NCBI GenBank assembly: GCA_019054805.1
Contig: JAHQIY010000016.1
Coordinates: forward strand, 496,001 to 560,000
Length of the DNA stretch: 64,000 bases
Direction: 5' to 3'
DNA from: Brachionus manjavacas
Lineage: Eukaryota; Rotifera; Eurotatoria; Ploima; Brachionidae
Shown here: in pieces, positions 32,945 to 45,383 of the stretch
Numbering within the stretch: position 1 is the stretch's first letter
How the letters are laid out: each line of letters opens with the position of its first letter
Notes under the pieces: generated by a model
What the model saw: the letters and a program-made list of their open reading frames with translations, nothing else
Databases searched by the model: none
Told to the model about the DNA's origin: nothing
Translations under genes and position numbers: made by a program

Positions 32945-33752
32945 CCATTTAAAAAAAATATTTGCTGTAATAATATAAAACAAAAAGTTTTCATTATCAC
33001 TTGATTTATCGTTAGTTCAGATTTAAATAAAGTTAAAATGAGGTTAGCGTATTTTTGAAAACCTTAAATCTTAAATCAGTCAAAATTTTTAATTTAAAAT
33101 TATTATTATCTTCTTTTTAAGTTTCATTTTTATAAGAGTTTTCATTTTTACTTTATTTTAAATTTAATTCTAGTAAAGACTAATTATTTATAAATATTGT
33201 AGATAATGAGCAAATATACTAAATTGTATTAAATAAATAATACTTTGTCACTAAAAGTTTACTTTTATGGTAAACTTTAATTCATTTTATTTCTATTTTT
33301 TCTATAGTTTTTATTCTATTTCAACAACAAATTTTTTGCTTCAAATGCAAATATTGAAAAGAAAAATTTAGCTAAAAGATTATTATTAAAAAAAAGGGAA
33401 ATTAAAATATTTATTCCTTTAAATTTCCTATTAAATATTTTGTCACACTATTTTTTTTTAATTTAAGGCAACTTTAAAACTCATTCAAAAAACTAGAAAT
33501 TATAAAAAAAAATGAAAAAACACACCAAACATTTATTTCAAGAAAATAACTAACAAATAAACAACTTTTTTCAAAATATATTTAAAAACGACATCATACG
33601 CACATGATCTTTTTGTAAAGTTTATACCGTTCATAAATTAATTAAATTCATTTAAATAAAAATAAAATTTTAAAACGTATTTTCTTTATTTTTAAAAAAA
33701 ATTTTTGAATAAATTAGGATTTAAAAATATTTTGTTTTTAACGATTCGAGCC

Positions 33753-36700
33753 ATGATAGACCTGAGATCCGAAGTAGCCTTTGCTAATCATAAATTCTAA
33801 GCTTAATTTAATCATTAAGTCTCCACTTATCCAAGCGGTTTTTTACGGTAATATTGAAGAAGTAAAATCATTGCTCAATAAAAAAGTGGAAGTTAACTAT
33901 CAAGTAATGAAAATAATTTTTTTTTGTTTTTTTTCTATTTTTATCAAGAGCCCTTATGGCAAACTGAGGCCACTACATGTTGCTGCGCACTGTAGTGGAA
34001 ATTTCAAACCAGTTCAAAAAGAAGATAGCCAAGAGTCGAATTTGAGTGACGAAAACTTGCATGACACCTACTTACAAATAGTAAAGCTTCTTTGTCAGAC
34101 AGGAGCCAGAGTAAACATCAAAGACTCAAATCAACTTACACCTCTTCATTATGCTTGTCGCTCAAATAGCCATGTAAAATCTCTGGTCAAATTTCTGTTT
34201 TAGTTATCAAACTCTAATTTATCTAAATAAGAGAGCTGTGGAAATTCTGCTTGGCTACAGTGCTGATTCAAACGCAAGAGACAAAAACTGGCAAACTCCA
34301 TTACACATTTGTTCAATGTATAACGCGGTAGAATGTGCTCGCCTTATCCTTCCTTACATAATTAACATAGACGCATCAGACAAACAAGGTCGGTCTTCTT
34401 TGGCACATGCATGTTTCAATGGTAACTACGAAATGGTCGAGTTATTGCTACAAAACGGTGCCAACTCCAACATTCATGATAAACATGAGCGAAAACCCAT
34501 TCACTGGGCTAGCTACATGGGCTACACAGACTTGATAAATTTGCTCATCAAACATGGCGCTGACGTCAATTCTCTAGATAAAGATGTAAATACTAAATAA
34601 AAAAATTAATTAATAAAATTTTTATTTAATTAACCAAAAGTTGTACACACCTTTGCTGGCTGCGTGTGCGAGCGGAAAATCCGAGGAAACTATCAAACTT
34701 TTAATTGACTTGGAAGCTGATGTAACTTCTACAACACTTCAAGATTCAAGCATTTTTCATTTAGCTTGTCTAAATGGGCATGATCATGTAGTTCGAGAGC
34801 TTTTATACACTCACAATTTGAGTATCACCCAAAATTCCAAAGGCTACCATCCCTTGCATTATGCTGCGAGTTGTAGACGAGGAGCTTTTTGTGTCGAGTT
34901 GCTAATTGGTCTTAATTACGATGTCAATATGAACAGTCACGACAAAAAGACACCAATGCACCTAGCCGCTCTTCATGGTATCACTTCTAGCGCCCAAGTT
35001 CTCTATTCAAATGGTAGCTGAAATCAAAAATAGAAATAATAGAAAGAAATAATAAATTAATTTATTTAGGTGCTTTGATTAATGTTAAAGACAGTGATGG
35101 AAACACACCTTTGCATTTGGCCGCATCCAATGGCCAAACATCGATGGTAGAATTTTTAGTTGAATCTGGTGCTAACATTTATATGTAGGTAAAAATTCAA
35201 TTTTATTATTTTTCTAAAATTAAAAAAATAGTAAAATTAAAATTTCCTAAAATAAAAAAAACTTTTTATAGTCGAGGACAAAACGAAATGCTGGCATGGG
35301 GGCTTGCAGCTGCCAATGGTCACTTTGAATGCTTTAAAGTATTGGAAAAAATAGTGCCAACTATTTCAAGTATGAAACAGTATTTTGAAACCAGAGATGA
35401 GTTCGGCCGAACTTTTATGCATCTAGCGGCACAGTCAGGGTAAAATAAATGAAAAAATTCAATCAAAAATTACAAAATATATTTTTTTTAAGAAATTTTG
35501 AGTGTCTTTTGATGTTTGCTAAATGTGACTGCGATATTAATGCTCAAGATAAATACGGAAAGTAAGATTTAAAATTTTTCCTGTTAATTGAGAAATTTTT
35601 GAAAATTTTCAGCACTCCACTGCATTATGCCGCTGCAGGTTCATTTTTAAAATGTGTCGAGTTGTTGATTAGATCGGGAGCCGATGTTAACGAAACCAAT
35701 AATTGTTTGTATGAATTAGAAAATGTTGATGTAGATGATTCTACTGTCCTAGGACAATGTGCAACATCTCTTATGTTGGCTTGTGCTTTTGACCAAGAAG
35801 GATATGTGGTTAGAGAGCTTAAATTCAGCGCTAGAGCACGTGCTGATTTAGAGGACAAAAATGGATATAATACTTTACACTATGCCGCTATGCAAGGAAA
35901 TAGAAATGTCATCGAAATTGTAAGTCTTTTTTATTTTCAAGTTTCTGACATGGCTAAAATTTTGCTAAGATTTTGAATGAATGCAAAAATCTGGATCAGC
36001 AAAATAATGAACAGAAGATATCTCCTTTACATTTATTGTGTCATTTTGGCCATCGTGAAGCACTGGAATTTTTGTTGAGAACTGGCTTTGAGCCTGATTT
36101 ATTTGATGCAAAGGGACGAACACCTTTGGACATTGCTTGTTTTAATGGTGAATTACTTTGTGTTGATTTTTTGGTAACTTGGGGCGCTAATTATGAAGTA
36201 CAGGACAATATAAATGGTCGCACTCCAATTCATGCCGCAGCTTACACTAACAATTACGAGTGTTTAAGATTTATTTTTAACTATCACAAAAGCAAATTGG
36301 CAAATTTAAGCTCAAGTTCTGATAATGTAAATGATGAGTTGGTAAACATTAGGGATAACTATCAAAGAACACCATTAATGTACGCCGTTGAACAAGGCCA
36401 TCTAAATACTATTAATTTTTTGATCGATGAGTTTTCTGCTGATGTCCTTTTAAGCGATGACAAGCAAAGAACTGCACTACACAGAGCTGTAAGTAATTTT
36501 TTTTAAATTTTTCAAATTTTAACCAAAAATTTTTATTACATATTTTGCTATTTACAAAAATTATTTATTTTTTAATTTTTTTTTACAATTAATAATAGAG
36601 AATAATTTAATTTTTTGAGAAAATTTTAAGAATTGTTAAATTGGCTTATAATTTTTAATCACTAATTAAACTTCAAATGTACTAATTTACTTATATCTAT

Positions 36701-39700
36701 ATAAAATAAATTTAGTAGTTTAAAACTATTTTATTAAGATAAAAATATTTTTTATTTTAAACAGTAAAAAGTTTCAAGGTTAATCAAAAGGCTAGTTAGT
36801 GCCTTTGCAAAAATCGGTGCAAAAAAGACCGATTTACACTTCATTTATTCAAAATAAAATTTAAATTTAGTTTAATTGTGTATTAAAAAATTAAAAATTT
36901 GGCTGAAAAGAGTTTAAAATGTTAATGTTTAAATAAAAATTTATAAAATTTTTCACAAAATCTGTAAAAATTAAGTTAATACTGTAAAATATTGAAAGCT
37001 TAAATGTGGAAAATTTCAAAATTGATCTCTTGATTAAAAATCTATTAATTATTTTTTCTCCCTTAATCGTTTTTTATATTGATTCGATCAGATTCAAATT
37101 ATTACTTAAATTATAACTTTAATTTTTTGAGTCATTTTTTAGCAATTGAAGTTTAAGTTTTTTAGGTGAATTATAAAGTTAACCACATAAATTAATTCTA
37201 ACCTGGATATTGATCTTATTATGGGAAAGGATCATACAAAACATTTTGGACTAGTTAATATCAATTTTACTATAAAAACACCAATAACTTAGGTTTGCAA
37301 AGTATTTTGGAACTGTTTATAAATTTTTATGCTTATAAATTTTTGTTAATTGTCGTGTCATCAGCAAAAAATTTTATAATAGCATTCTTAATTATAAATG
37401 GCAAGTCATTTACAAAAACAAGAAAAAGAAGCGGACCTAAGACTGATCCTTGCGATACTCCTAATTTAGCTTAGATATTAGCTTAGAGTTATCATTTCCA
37501 GGAGGAACTATTTGTGATTTATTCCTAAAATAGTTGGACAGAAGACTTAAAGAATTTTTATCAAATCCATAATGAAATTACTTTAATAGTAGAAGTTTTG
37601 AATCAATTAAAACGAATGTTTTTCTAAAATCAATAAATAATGATAAGGTTGTTAGCTTCTTGTCTCTGGCTAAGTTTAAATCGCTAAGGTATTCGTAAAG
37701 TGCTGTTTGACATGAATGTCCAGGTCTAAACCATGCTGAGCATTAAAAAAAACATGATGCAACTCAAAGTTGATGAAAAGAGTCTTTTTAAATAAAAAAA
37801 TGATTTTTATTTATAAAATATTATTTTAAATGGATGCAGCATTTTAATGAAGTAAATTTTTTTTAGTGATAAAAAAAAGTAATTTTAGATACAAAATAAA
37901 TTTACAGTCATTAAAATCGTTATTTTGTTTTCTGTACCGAGCTAGGGCTCCTTCAGAATAAATTTAAAAAAAAATGAAAATCAAAATAAAAAATAAAATT
38001 AAAGTTAATAAAATGAGTAAAAAAAAATCAAAATAAAGTAAATAAGCTAAAAAAAAATGATCATATTTTAACTTAAGGAAAGATCTGACTGCTGTATCCT
38101 GTATTGCTTGTACGTTTTTGATATTATTTTCTGAAAATGAATTCAAGCAAGGAAAGCTCTGTTTCAAATTTATTTCCTCAAAATCGAATTCAAAATTTTT
38201 GGACATAAAAAAACTAGAAAACTTGAACTCAAAAATTCTATTGAATTAACACTAATCAAATTATAATTTCAAAATAATTAAAATAACTGATTAAAATTAA
38301 CAAATTTTTTTAAAAAAATTTTTGAACACTGGTTCATATCATTTTTAACAAATTAACTTATAAAAATTGAACTTTAACTGCAGTTATCTCAGGTTTAGAA
38401 TTATTAGATATTTTTAATTAAATATAATCTAATTTGATCAAAGAATTTATTTCAGTTCAAAATAGATAATCATCTACTTTTTGTTCATTGAATTTTATAA
38501 CGCAATAGGATTTTAGTCATCAGCCATTTTAAACAAAAATAAATAAATATTTTTAATTGAAATAGGCAGCCCTAGGCTACGAAGAATGCTGTCAAACTAT
38601 TTTATCCCATAATGCATTTACTGCCAATCAACGTGACATCAATGGTTTATTGCCAATTCATTACGCAGTAATAAATGGCCATGCATCTTTGATCCAAATA
38701 ATTTTTGACTATCACGTCACGATTGGAAACTTTAACAAACTGCTAGATAAAGACAAACTTTCTTTGCTTCACCTTGCATGCTACAATGGTCATTCAACAT
38801 GTGTTGAAACAATATGTGATCTGGCCGAAAACCACGAATGTCTCAACGAAATGCTCTTCGAAAAAATAGATAAATACAATTTATTCTCTCCATTGCATAT
38901 GGCTTGCCTGAATGGTCATGATGCATGCGTTAATTATTTACTAGATAAATACAATGATCGAGTGGAAACTATGGTTGAATTGGAAGACTTGGACGCCAAT
39001 CGACCTCTTCATATATGCGCTATCAAAAATGAATACGACAGTGCCTCTTTGTTACTTGACTCAAATTGTCAGCTAAGTGCCAAAAATATTCATGGTCAAA
39101 CTGCGTTTATGCTCGCAGCATATCACAACTCGTTTTCAATTATGGAACTTTTGTTAAGTGATGATCCGCACAAAACTGAAAACACAGCCAATTCTAATCT
39201 AAAGATAGACGTTAAAATAGATTTGAACCAAGTGGATAAAAATGGCAATTCTGCTCTACACTTGGCATTATTGAGCCAGCAAGAAAATTGCATCCTGTTC
39301 ATCTTAGACCATTTGGAACCTAATTCGAAATTGATTAATTTAAAAAATAAAAAAGGTGATTCGCCGCTTCATCTGGCTTCAATGAACGGCCTGGTCACCG
39401 TGGTTGAAATTTTGCTGAGCAAAGGTGCTGACATATGGGCCAAAAACGCCAAGAACAAAACTCCTCTGCTAAGCTGTGCCAAAAATGACCAAGTGGCCGA
39501 CTGTCTTGAAATACTAATATCCCGGTTGATGCTTACATTTAGCCAAAAAAATAAGCCTGTCCAAAGTGCTCACAATACACCTTCTTTTTTGATGATAATG
39601 GGTCAAAATGCCTCATCAGCTCTCAGTTCGTATAACCGTGAGATAAGAAATAACATGAACAATAGCATGAATGATTTTAAATTTAGTGAAAATTTTAAGA

Positions 39701-40053
39701 AGACAAAGAATTTGATTGCCGAATCTTCATTCGGAATTAGAACCCCGGAAATCATAATCAACGATGGTCAAATGAGTCAAATGCCAGATAGTTCGACCAA
39801 TTTGGAAACAAATGAAAAAGAGAAAAACATTAATTTAAATAATTTAAATTCAACACTTATTCTAAATGAGAATGAAATATTGGAGAGCAATGTGAGCTCG
39901 ACTGTCGGATCAATTGAAGGACTTAATATGTTTAATTTGAATTCGACAGCTAATGATGAAAAAAATAAGCCGAATGATAATAATGATAACAAGTTCAATG
40001 TACGCATTAGTTCGGTTGAGTCTTTGGCTTCTAATGACTCGGAGTATTTTTAA
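33753..40053 (+). CDS. ANKRD28/44/52-type ankyrin regulatory subunit of protein phosphatase 6
   Basis: Exons: 33753-33773, 33820-33903, 33949-34173, 34232-34585, 34641-35013, 35070-35184, 35272-35439, 35493-35561, 35613-35919, 35970-36488, 38566-40053. The sum is 3723 bases (1240 residues), with every junction in phase. The start MIDLRSE/SPLIQAVFYGN parallels the human LRDQPSLVQAIFNGD. Ankyrin repeats run nearly end to end (for example DKNWQTPLH, KPIHWASYMGY, NGNSALHLA). The C-terminus VESLASNDSEYF parallels the human ending VDELNDSDSETY. The family scaffolds the PP6 catalytic subunit with SAPS subunits. At residues near 1100-1200 there is an Asn/Ser-rich spacer longer than in vertebrates, and the protein is longer than the usual 1050 or so. 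Intron 10 (36489-38565) is enlarged by retroelement debris. A poly(A) signal lies at 40078. Confidence 0.88.
37300..37745 (-). pseudogene. Non-LTR reverse transcriptase fragment, degenerate
   Basis: On the minus strand the motifs read WFRPGHSCQTALYEYLSDLN, then FIDFRKTFVLIDS, HYGFDKNSLSLLSNYF, then in another frame GVSQGSVLGPLLF and finally KFFADDTTI with the catalytic F-A-D-D. At least one stop (near 37573) and one frameshift (near 37465) break it. The order and spacing match the palm domain of LINE reverse transcriptases. It belongs to a different subfamily from the fragment at 14160, judged by motif wording. Confidence 0.8.
37923..38206 (-). mobile_element. 5'-truncated LINE: reverse-transcriptase C-terminus plus 3' hairpin tail, copy 3
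   Basis: On the minus strand, 38206 to about 38060 encodes SFPCLNSFSENNIKNVQAIQ then DTAVRSFLKLKYD, a C-terminal RT pattern (IQ-x-x-AVR-x-x-LKLKYD). It is followed by A/T-rich filler and then TTCTGAAGGAGCCCTAGCTC GGTACAG, the same 3' end found at 4895 and 19883. Here the hairpin end is physically attached to RT coding sequence, which identifies the shared motif as a LINE 3' end. Confidence 0.6.
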
Positions 40054-41302
40054 AAAAACTTGTAATCTTTTGTAAATAATAAAGTATTATTCACATAAGC
40101 TTCATTTTGTATTCCAATTAGAAAACTTTTTTTTTTTAATCTCGAGGATTTTTTACAATTTTAAAATAAAAATTTAAATAAACATAAATATTTTAACTTT
40201 TTAAAAACAGAGTGTTAAATCTCTGATATTTTTTATTTATTAACATTTGTGCATACCAAAAGAATATTTAAATAATTTTGTTCTAAAAGAATCCATTATA
40301 TTTTTTTAGTTTAAAAATATAACAACCATGTTTATTCATGGTATTAAATACAGAGTTGTTTTAAAGTCACAAGTCAAGTAAAGTCATTGACTTAATTTTT
40401 TTTAAGGTTAATTAAGTCTTTTAAAAAATTCAGATAATCCGATAAGATGAGATAAATTAGCTGAATAAAAATACATTACTAATTTTGGAGTTTTAGAAAA
40501 AAAAAATTTCTAAAATAAATAATTCTTTTTTCAAATTTATAAAATTTTTGAAAGATGCCGCAATTTCGCTTCCGAATTATTAATGAAATCAAATTAAACA
40601 CTTAAAAAATATCAAAAGAAACTGAAAAATAAAATATAAAACTTTTGATTTAAATTTTAAAAAAGTTTGCTTAAAAACTTCGTTAATGAGAGAAAATTTG
40701 ATTTAATTTCCAGATGAATTTTTTTCAATTAAATTTTGGATAAATTCTGATTTTGAAAAACTTTTAGTTAAAGTAAATTTATGCTGTCGCTTTTAATTAA
40801 TAGAAATAAAGAGTTAAAAAAAAAACTGATTTTGGCGAAAAAATTCAATGATTTTTTTTTTTTTAATCTCAAGATAATTTAAATCAGATGAAGAGATAAA
40901 AAACAGCTTAAAAATTTTTTTTTAAAATTTCTTCTCATTATTTCTTTACTTTGTTTAACAAAAGCTGTTTAGATTTAGTTCATATTGAGTCTCATTGAGT
41001 CTCATTCAAAAATAAAGTAATCATCATTTTAAAACTTTCTAAAAATTAACCTTAATAGTTATTTTCAAGCTAGTTCTTTAAGATTTATATCATGTCACAA
41101 AAATTATTTAAGTCTGTGGATGCACTTAACTTATAAGATCCAAAAATTTTATTTTTAATTTCAATAGAAAAAATTAATTCAAAATGCCATCTAAATTAAA
41201 TTTCTGTAATTTTTTTTAACAATTTTTATTAATTCAAAAATATGCCTGAGATAAAATTTTAAGTATTTAGATTTAAAAAAAGAAATAAATTTTAATACCA
41301 AG
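40054..41302. other. Intergenic gap between the ankyrin gene and MRE11
   Basis: AT-rich. Contains the poly(A) signal at 40078 and one hAT-type terminus at 40351. No gene or RNA recognised. Confidence 0.5.
40351..40398 (+). mobile_element. Single hAT-type MITE end
   Basis: CAGAGTTGTTTTAAAGTCAC AAGTCAAGTAAAGTC matches the left end of the MITE at 15620 and the inverse of 52619. No opposite end was found nearby, so this copy is truncated or decayed. Confidence 0.5.
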
Positions 41303-44300
41303 ATGGATTTGTCTTCTTCAGATGAAGAATTAAATGACTCAGCCATATTCGATGAACAAGATTCAGAAGACGTATTCCGGATAACAGTCACAACTGACAA
41401 CCATTTAGGCTTTATGGAAAAAGATGCCGAACGAGGTATGGACTCATTCATCTCATTCGAAGAAGCGCTCGAAATTGCCAAAGAAGAACAGGTTGATTTT
41501 ATTCTATTAGGAGGAGACTTATTTCATGAAAATAAGCCATCACGTGATTGCTTGACCAAATGTCAAAAACTTTTTCGTGAGCACTGTTTTGGCGAAAAGC
41601 CGATTGAATTCGAAATATTGAGTGACGAAGCTACAAATTTTGGTCACACTGGTTTTCCAAGAGCCAATTTCAATGATCCAAATTTAAATGTGTCCATTCC
41701 AGTATTTAGTATCCATGGCAACCATGATGATCCCACCGGACAGCAAAATCTGTGTGCCATGGACACGTTAGCTGCGGCAGGTTTAGTAAACTATTTCGGA
41801 AAATCTAATACATCATGTGACCAAGGCGTGAATATAGTTCCAGTTTTGCTGCAAAAAGGCTGCACCAAAATTGCCATTTATGGGCTTGGTGCCATTAAAG
41901 ACGAACGCTTGTACAACATGTTCGAAAAAGGCCTGGTACAATTTATCCGTCCAGCTGAAGACTCGGACGACTGGTTCAATATTTTTGTAATTCATCAAAA
42001 TCGTTCTGCACATGGCAAAAAAAATTACATACCAGAGACTTTTCTGCCGGATTTCTTGGACTTGGTAATCTGGGGTCATGAGCATGAATGCCGAATTAGA
42101 CCTGAATATAATGAATTACAAAGATTTTTTGTGTCGCAGCCTGGCTCTTCAGTAATTACTTCGCTTTCTGAGAGCGAACTTGAGCCCAAACACATCGGAC
42201 TGCTGAAAATTTATAAGAAAAATTTTAAATTGGAGTCTGTGCCATTGAGAAGTGTTCGCCAATTTATGATGACCAATGTGATTTTGGCTGAGAGTGAATT
42301 AAATCCTACAGACAAAAATATTGAGCTAAAAATTGAACAATATTTGGCTAAAAAAGTCATGAGTTTAATTGATAAATGTCAAAAAAATAGATATTGCTAC
42401 GAAAAACAACCTATTAAGCCTTTAATACGAATTAAATGCGATTATACAGACTATGAGCCAATTAATGAAATAAGATTTGCCCAAAAAATGGTCGATAAAG
42501 TTGCCAATCCAAGAAATATTCTTCAATTCTACAGGTTTAATCTTTTTAAACCATTTTTTTTAATTTTGATAAAAATTTCCCTAGGAAAATTCTTTCTCAA
42601 GGTTGTTGTCATTCTAGATAACTTTCAAGCAAATAGATTAAAAAAAATTTTTAAGTTAAGAACTTTTCAAAGAATAAAAATTACTAAATTTTCAAGTAAG
42701 ATAAAAAGTGTCCAATGTTGTTCTAAAAAATAGAGATAATATTAATAGATTTAGTAAATTTTAGAAATTTACCAAAAAATAATAGTTGAAAAAATTTTAA
42801 CGAAGAAAATTATTTTTTTTAATTAGAACTTTGCGATTAAAAAAGGTTAAAATTTTGACTAAGAAATTAATGAGTCAGACATTTAAAAATCTATTTTTGA
42901 GCGCAAATATAAAAAAGATAATTCCAAGAAATTTCAGAACTTATCTTAATATAACAATTTAAAACGCTAAATCTAAAAGATAATATTCTATCGTAAAAAA
43001 TTTTTAAATATTGGCTGCAAAATACTAAAAGCCTTGATAAGCATTTTTGAAAAATTTAATCAGAAGTGTCAGATGAATATGATTTAAATATTAGAACTAT
43101 TTAAGTCTTTTACAATAATAAAAAATAGAATAATAAAGTTTTGTTAATCAAATTCCTTTTTTCTTTTAAATTTTTTAAATAAAAATTAATTAAAAATTTT
43201 TTCAAATTATGTAGAGACTTTCCATTACTCTTGATCGCTTTCTCCTTAGTGAAGGTATTCGAGATTTTCAATCTACTTTATTTAGTGAAAATTTAAAAGA
43301 ATTCCTCCAAAAATTATATTGATCAAATTACTTAATTCTTGATCTGGTAATCGTTGCGCTCATGGAATTATCATTAAAGATTTTTTTGATTACTGTTAAT
43401 AGAATAATGAAGAAAAAACTATTTTTTTATATTTTTATTTACAAGAGCTAGCAAGAGAAAAAAGAGATTAGTTTTAAATTCTCCAAAATTTGAATTAAAA
43501 TTTTTTTTTCTAAAACTAAAATAAATGCTTGAAAAAAATTTTATTTTACTTGTTTGTCAATTTTTTTTAAACAAGGACGTTTTTTATATTATTTTTCGAT
43601 TGTTTTACTTATGATCAATGATAAAAAAATGTCATACAAGACTGATTAATCGAAAAATAAATAAAAAGAGCTAATTTTTTAAATTTCGTGAATTCTTTTT
43701 TTCTCTTGGTATGTATTTTGTATTTGAAAATTTACAATTCTTTTTTCAAGTTTCGCCAAAGCTTTAGAATTTAGCAATGAATGAATTGAATTTTAATCAA
43801 GTTTAAATTTTAAATGAATTAATTTAGCAAATGAGAATTAATAAATTTAAAAGTAAATTAAATAAGAAAAATTACCTGGATAAGGCGTAATTTCGAAAAG
43901 TAAAAAGGCAAAAAATAATCCTTAATATATTTTTACTCTTTTTTTCTATACTTCCTCAATGAACTAAACAAATTTTTAGTTTCTTAAATAAGTCAACAAT
44001 TAAATTTTAAAATAGCTAAAGGGTAATTTTGAACCATTTTAGCTAATTTTGTATTTTAATTTTCTAAAAAAAAATCTTATTTATTTTTGTTTTTTATATT
44101 TATATAAGAAAACCGACCGAACACAAAGCTGAAGCTAATCTTGATGTTGAAGCCACAAAATTTTTACGAATGAATGGTGGTGGCGAACAACTAGAATATG
44201 TAAAGGTACAAGATTTAGTCCGAAAATACTTCAAAAAAGCTGATGATAAGAGCAAAATGGTTGCTATAACAGAAAAGGGTCTTAGCGACGCAATTCAAGA

Positions 44301-44991
44301 GTACATTGAAAAAGACGAAAAAGACGCCATAGGCGAACTCATCAACTATCAAATAAACAAAATTCAGACTTATCTAAAAAAGGAGATTAAGTGGCAAAAT
44401 GAGTTCCAATTAGAGGAGGAAATCCGAAATTTTCAAAAAATTCGTTTGACAAACAATGAAGAAGAGGAAAAAGAATTAAAAGAAGTATTCGAAAAAAGAC
44501 GTAAAAATACTCAGTACAGCGCCAGAACAAATGAAAGTGATGAAGAAACATCATTCAGTCATAAAGCTTATGATTCGGATGAAGTCGAAGAATTAAAAGA
44601 AAAGTCGAGCTCTGGACGCGGAAGAGGCTCAAGAGGAGGTTCAACACGAAGTAGAGGCAGAGGTAGTCGCACCACTAGAGCTGGACGAGGCGCAAAAACA
44701 TCAGTCCAAGAAGAAAAATCATTTTTCTCAAGCTCTTCTCGTCCAGTAATCAAAATAGAGCAAATAAGTCTTGATTCAGATGAGGAAATAGTTACTTTGG
44801 ATCAAAAAGCCAAACCAGTTAAGTCAATGTCTGCTACACCAAGTATACGCCGACCAAGAATTGATTATGATGATGATGATGATGACGAATATATGAGCTC
44901 AAAAAAGACTAAAATTATTGATTCTAAATTAGGAGATGATGATATATCAAATACGTTTAGTATTTTTAAGAAAGTAGCAAAAAAAAAGTAA
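41303..44991 (+). CDS. mre11: MRE11 double-strand-break repair nuclease
   Basis: Two exons, 41303-42534 and 44109-44991, joined in phase 2 (FY-R-KPTEHKAEANLD), giving 704 residues; human MRE11 has 708. The phosphodiesterase motifs are all present: TDNHLG (D32, H34), LLGGDLFHENKPS (D72), HGNHDD (N140, H141), HQNRSAHG and IWGHEHECR. The C-terminal half holds the DNA-binding cap and a Gly-Arg-rich stretch (SGRGRGSRGGSTRSRGRGSR), as in animal MRE11, followed by acidic Asp runs. The enzyme works with RAD50 and NBS1 in nuclear break sensing and end resection. The acidic N-terminal lead (SSSDEELND) is about 20 residues longer than the usual start. The 1.57-kb intron holds nothing recognisable. Confidence 0.93.
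42535..44108 (+). other. MRE11 intron
   Basis: AT-rich. The ORF continuation past 42534 is an artefact of an open frame with Lys/Phe/Ile bias. No gene, RNA or transposon end recognised. Confidence 0.55.
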
Positions 44992-45383
44992 ATTTCTAAT
45001 CCAAAATTGCAAAAGTGTTAAATATTGTATATTCTTATTACGAAAAGTTAAAAAATTTACCTTCTTACTAATTCTGATTTTTTAAATAGCATAAATAGAA
45101 ATATAAAAATATAGAGTAACACTGGAATTCAGTCTCAAAATTAAATTGAGCACCATTAATTTAAAAGCAAGCGAAACTTGCGGAAAAAAGTTCAAAGTAA
45201 TTTTTTTCTTCAAAATTCTCAATTCATTAAGTTTACCATTTTAAAATAAATTTTGAAAAATATTTTTTTTAATTTTCAATTTTTCTTTGAGGATTAATCA
45301 TCCTTGAAAAATTTAGATTTTTGGAAAAAATATACCAAATTTTTAGAAATTTAGGAAATGATTTTAGACCATAAAATTAAAAC

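Larger units (their letters stand above)
36489..38565 (+). other. Enlarged intron of the ankyrin gene
   Basis: Two kilobases long, while the other introns of this gene are 46-90 bases. It contains two reverse-transcriptase fragments and a LINE 3' end, all on the minus strand. The rest is AT-rich filler. Confidence 0.7.

Noticed and set aside
42535-42733. Extension of the first MRE11 exon to its in-frame stop
   Set aside because: The sequence after the donor loses all family resemblance, while the exon at 44109 continues the MRE11 C-terminus in the right phase.
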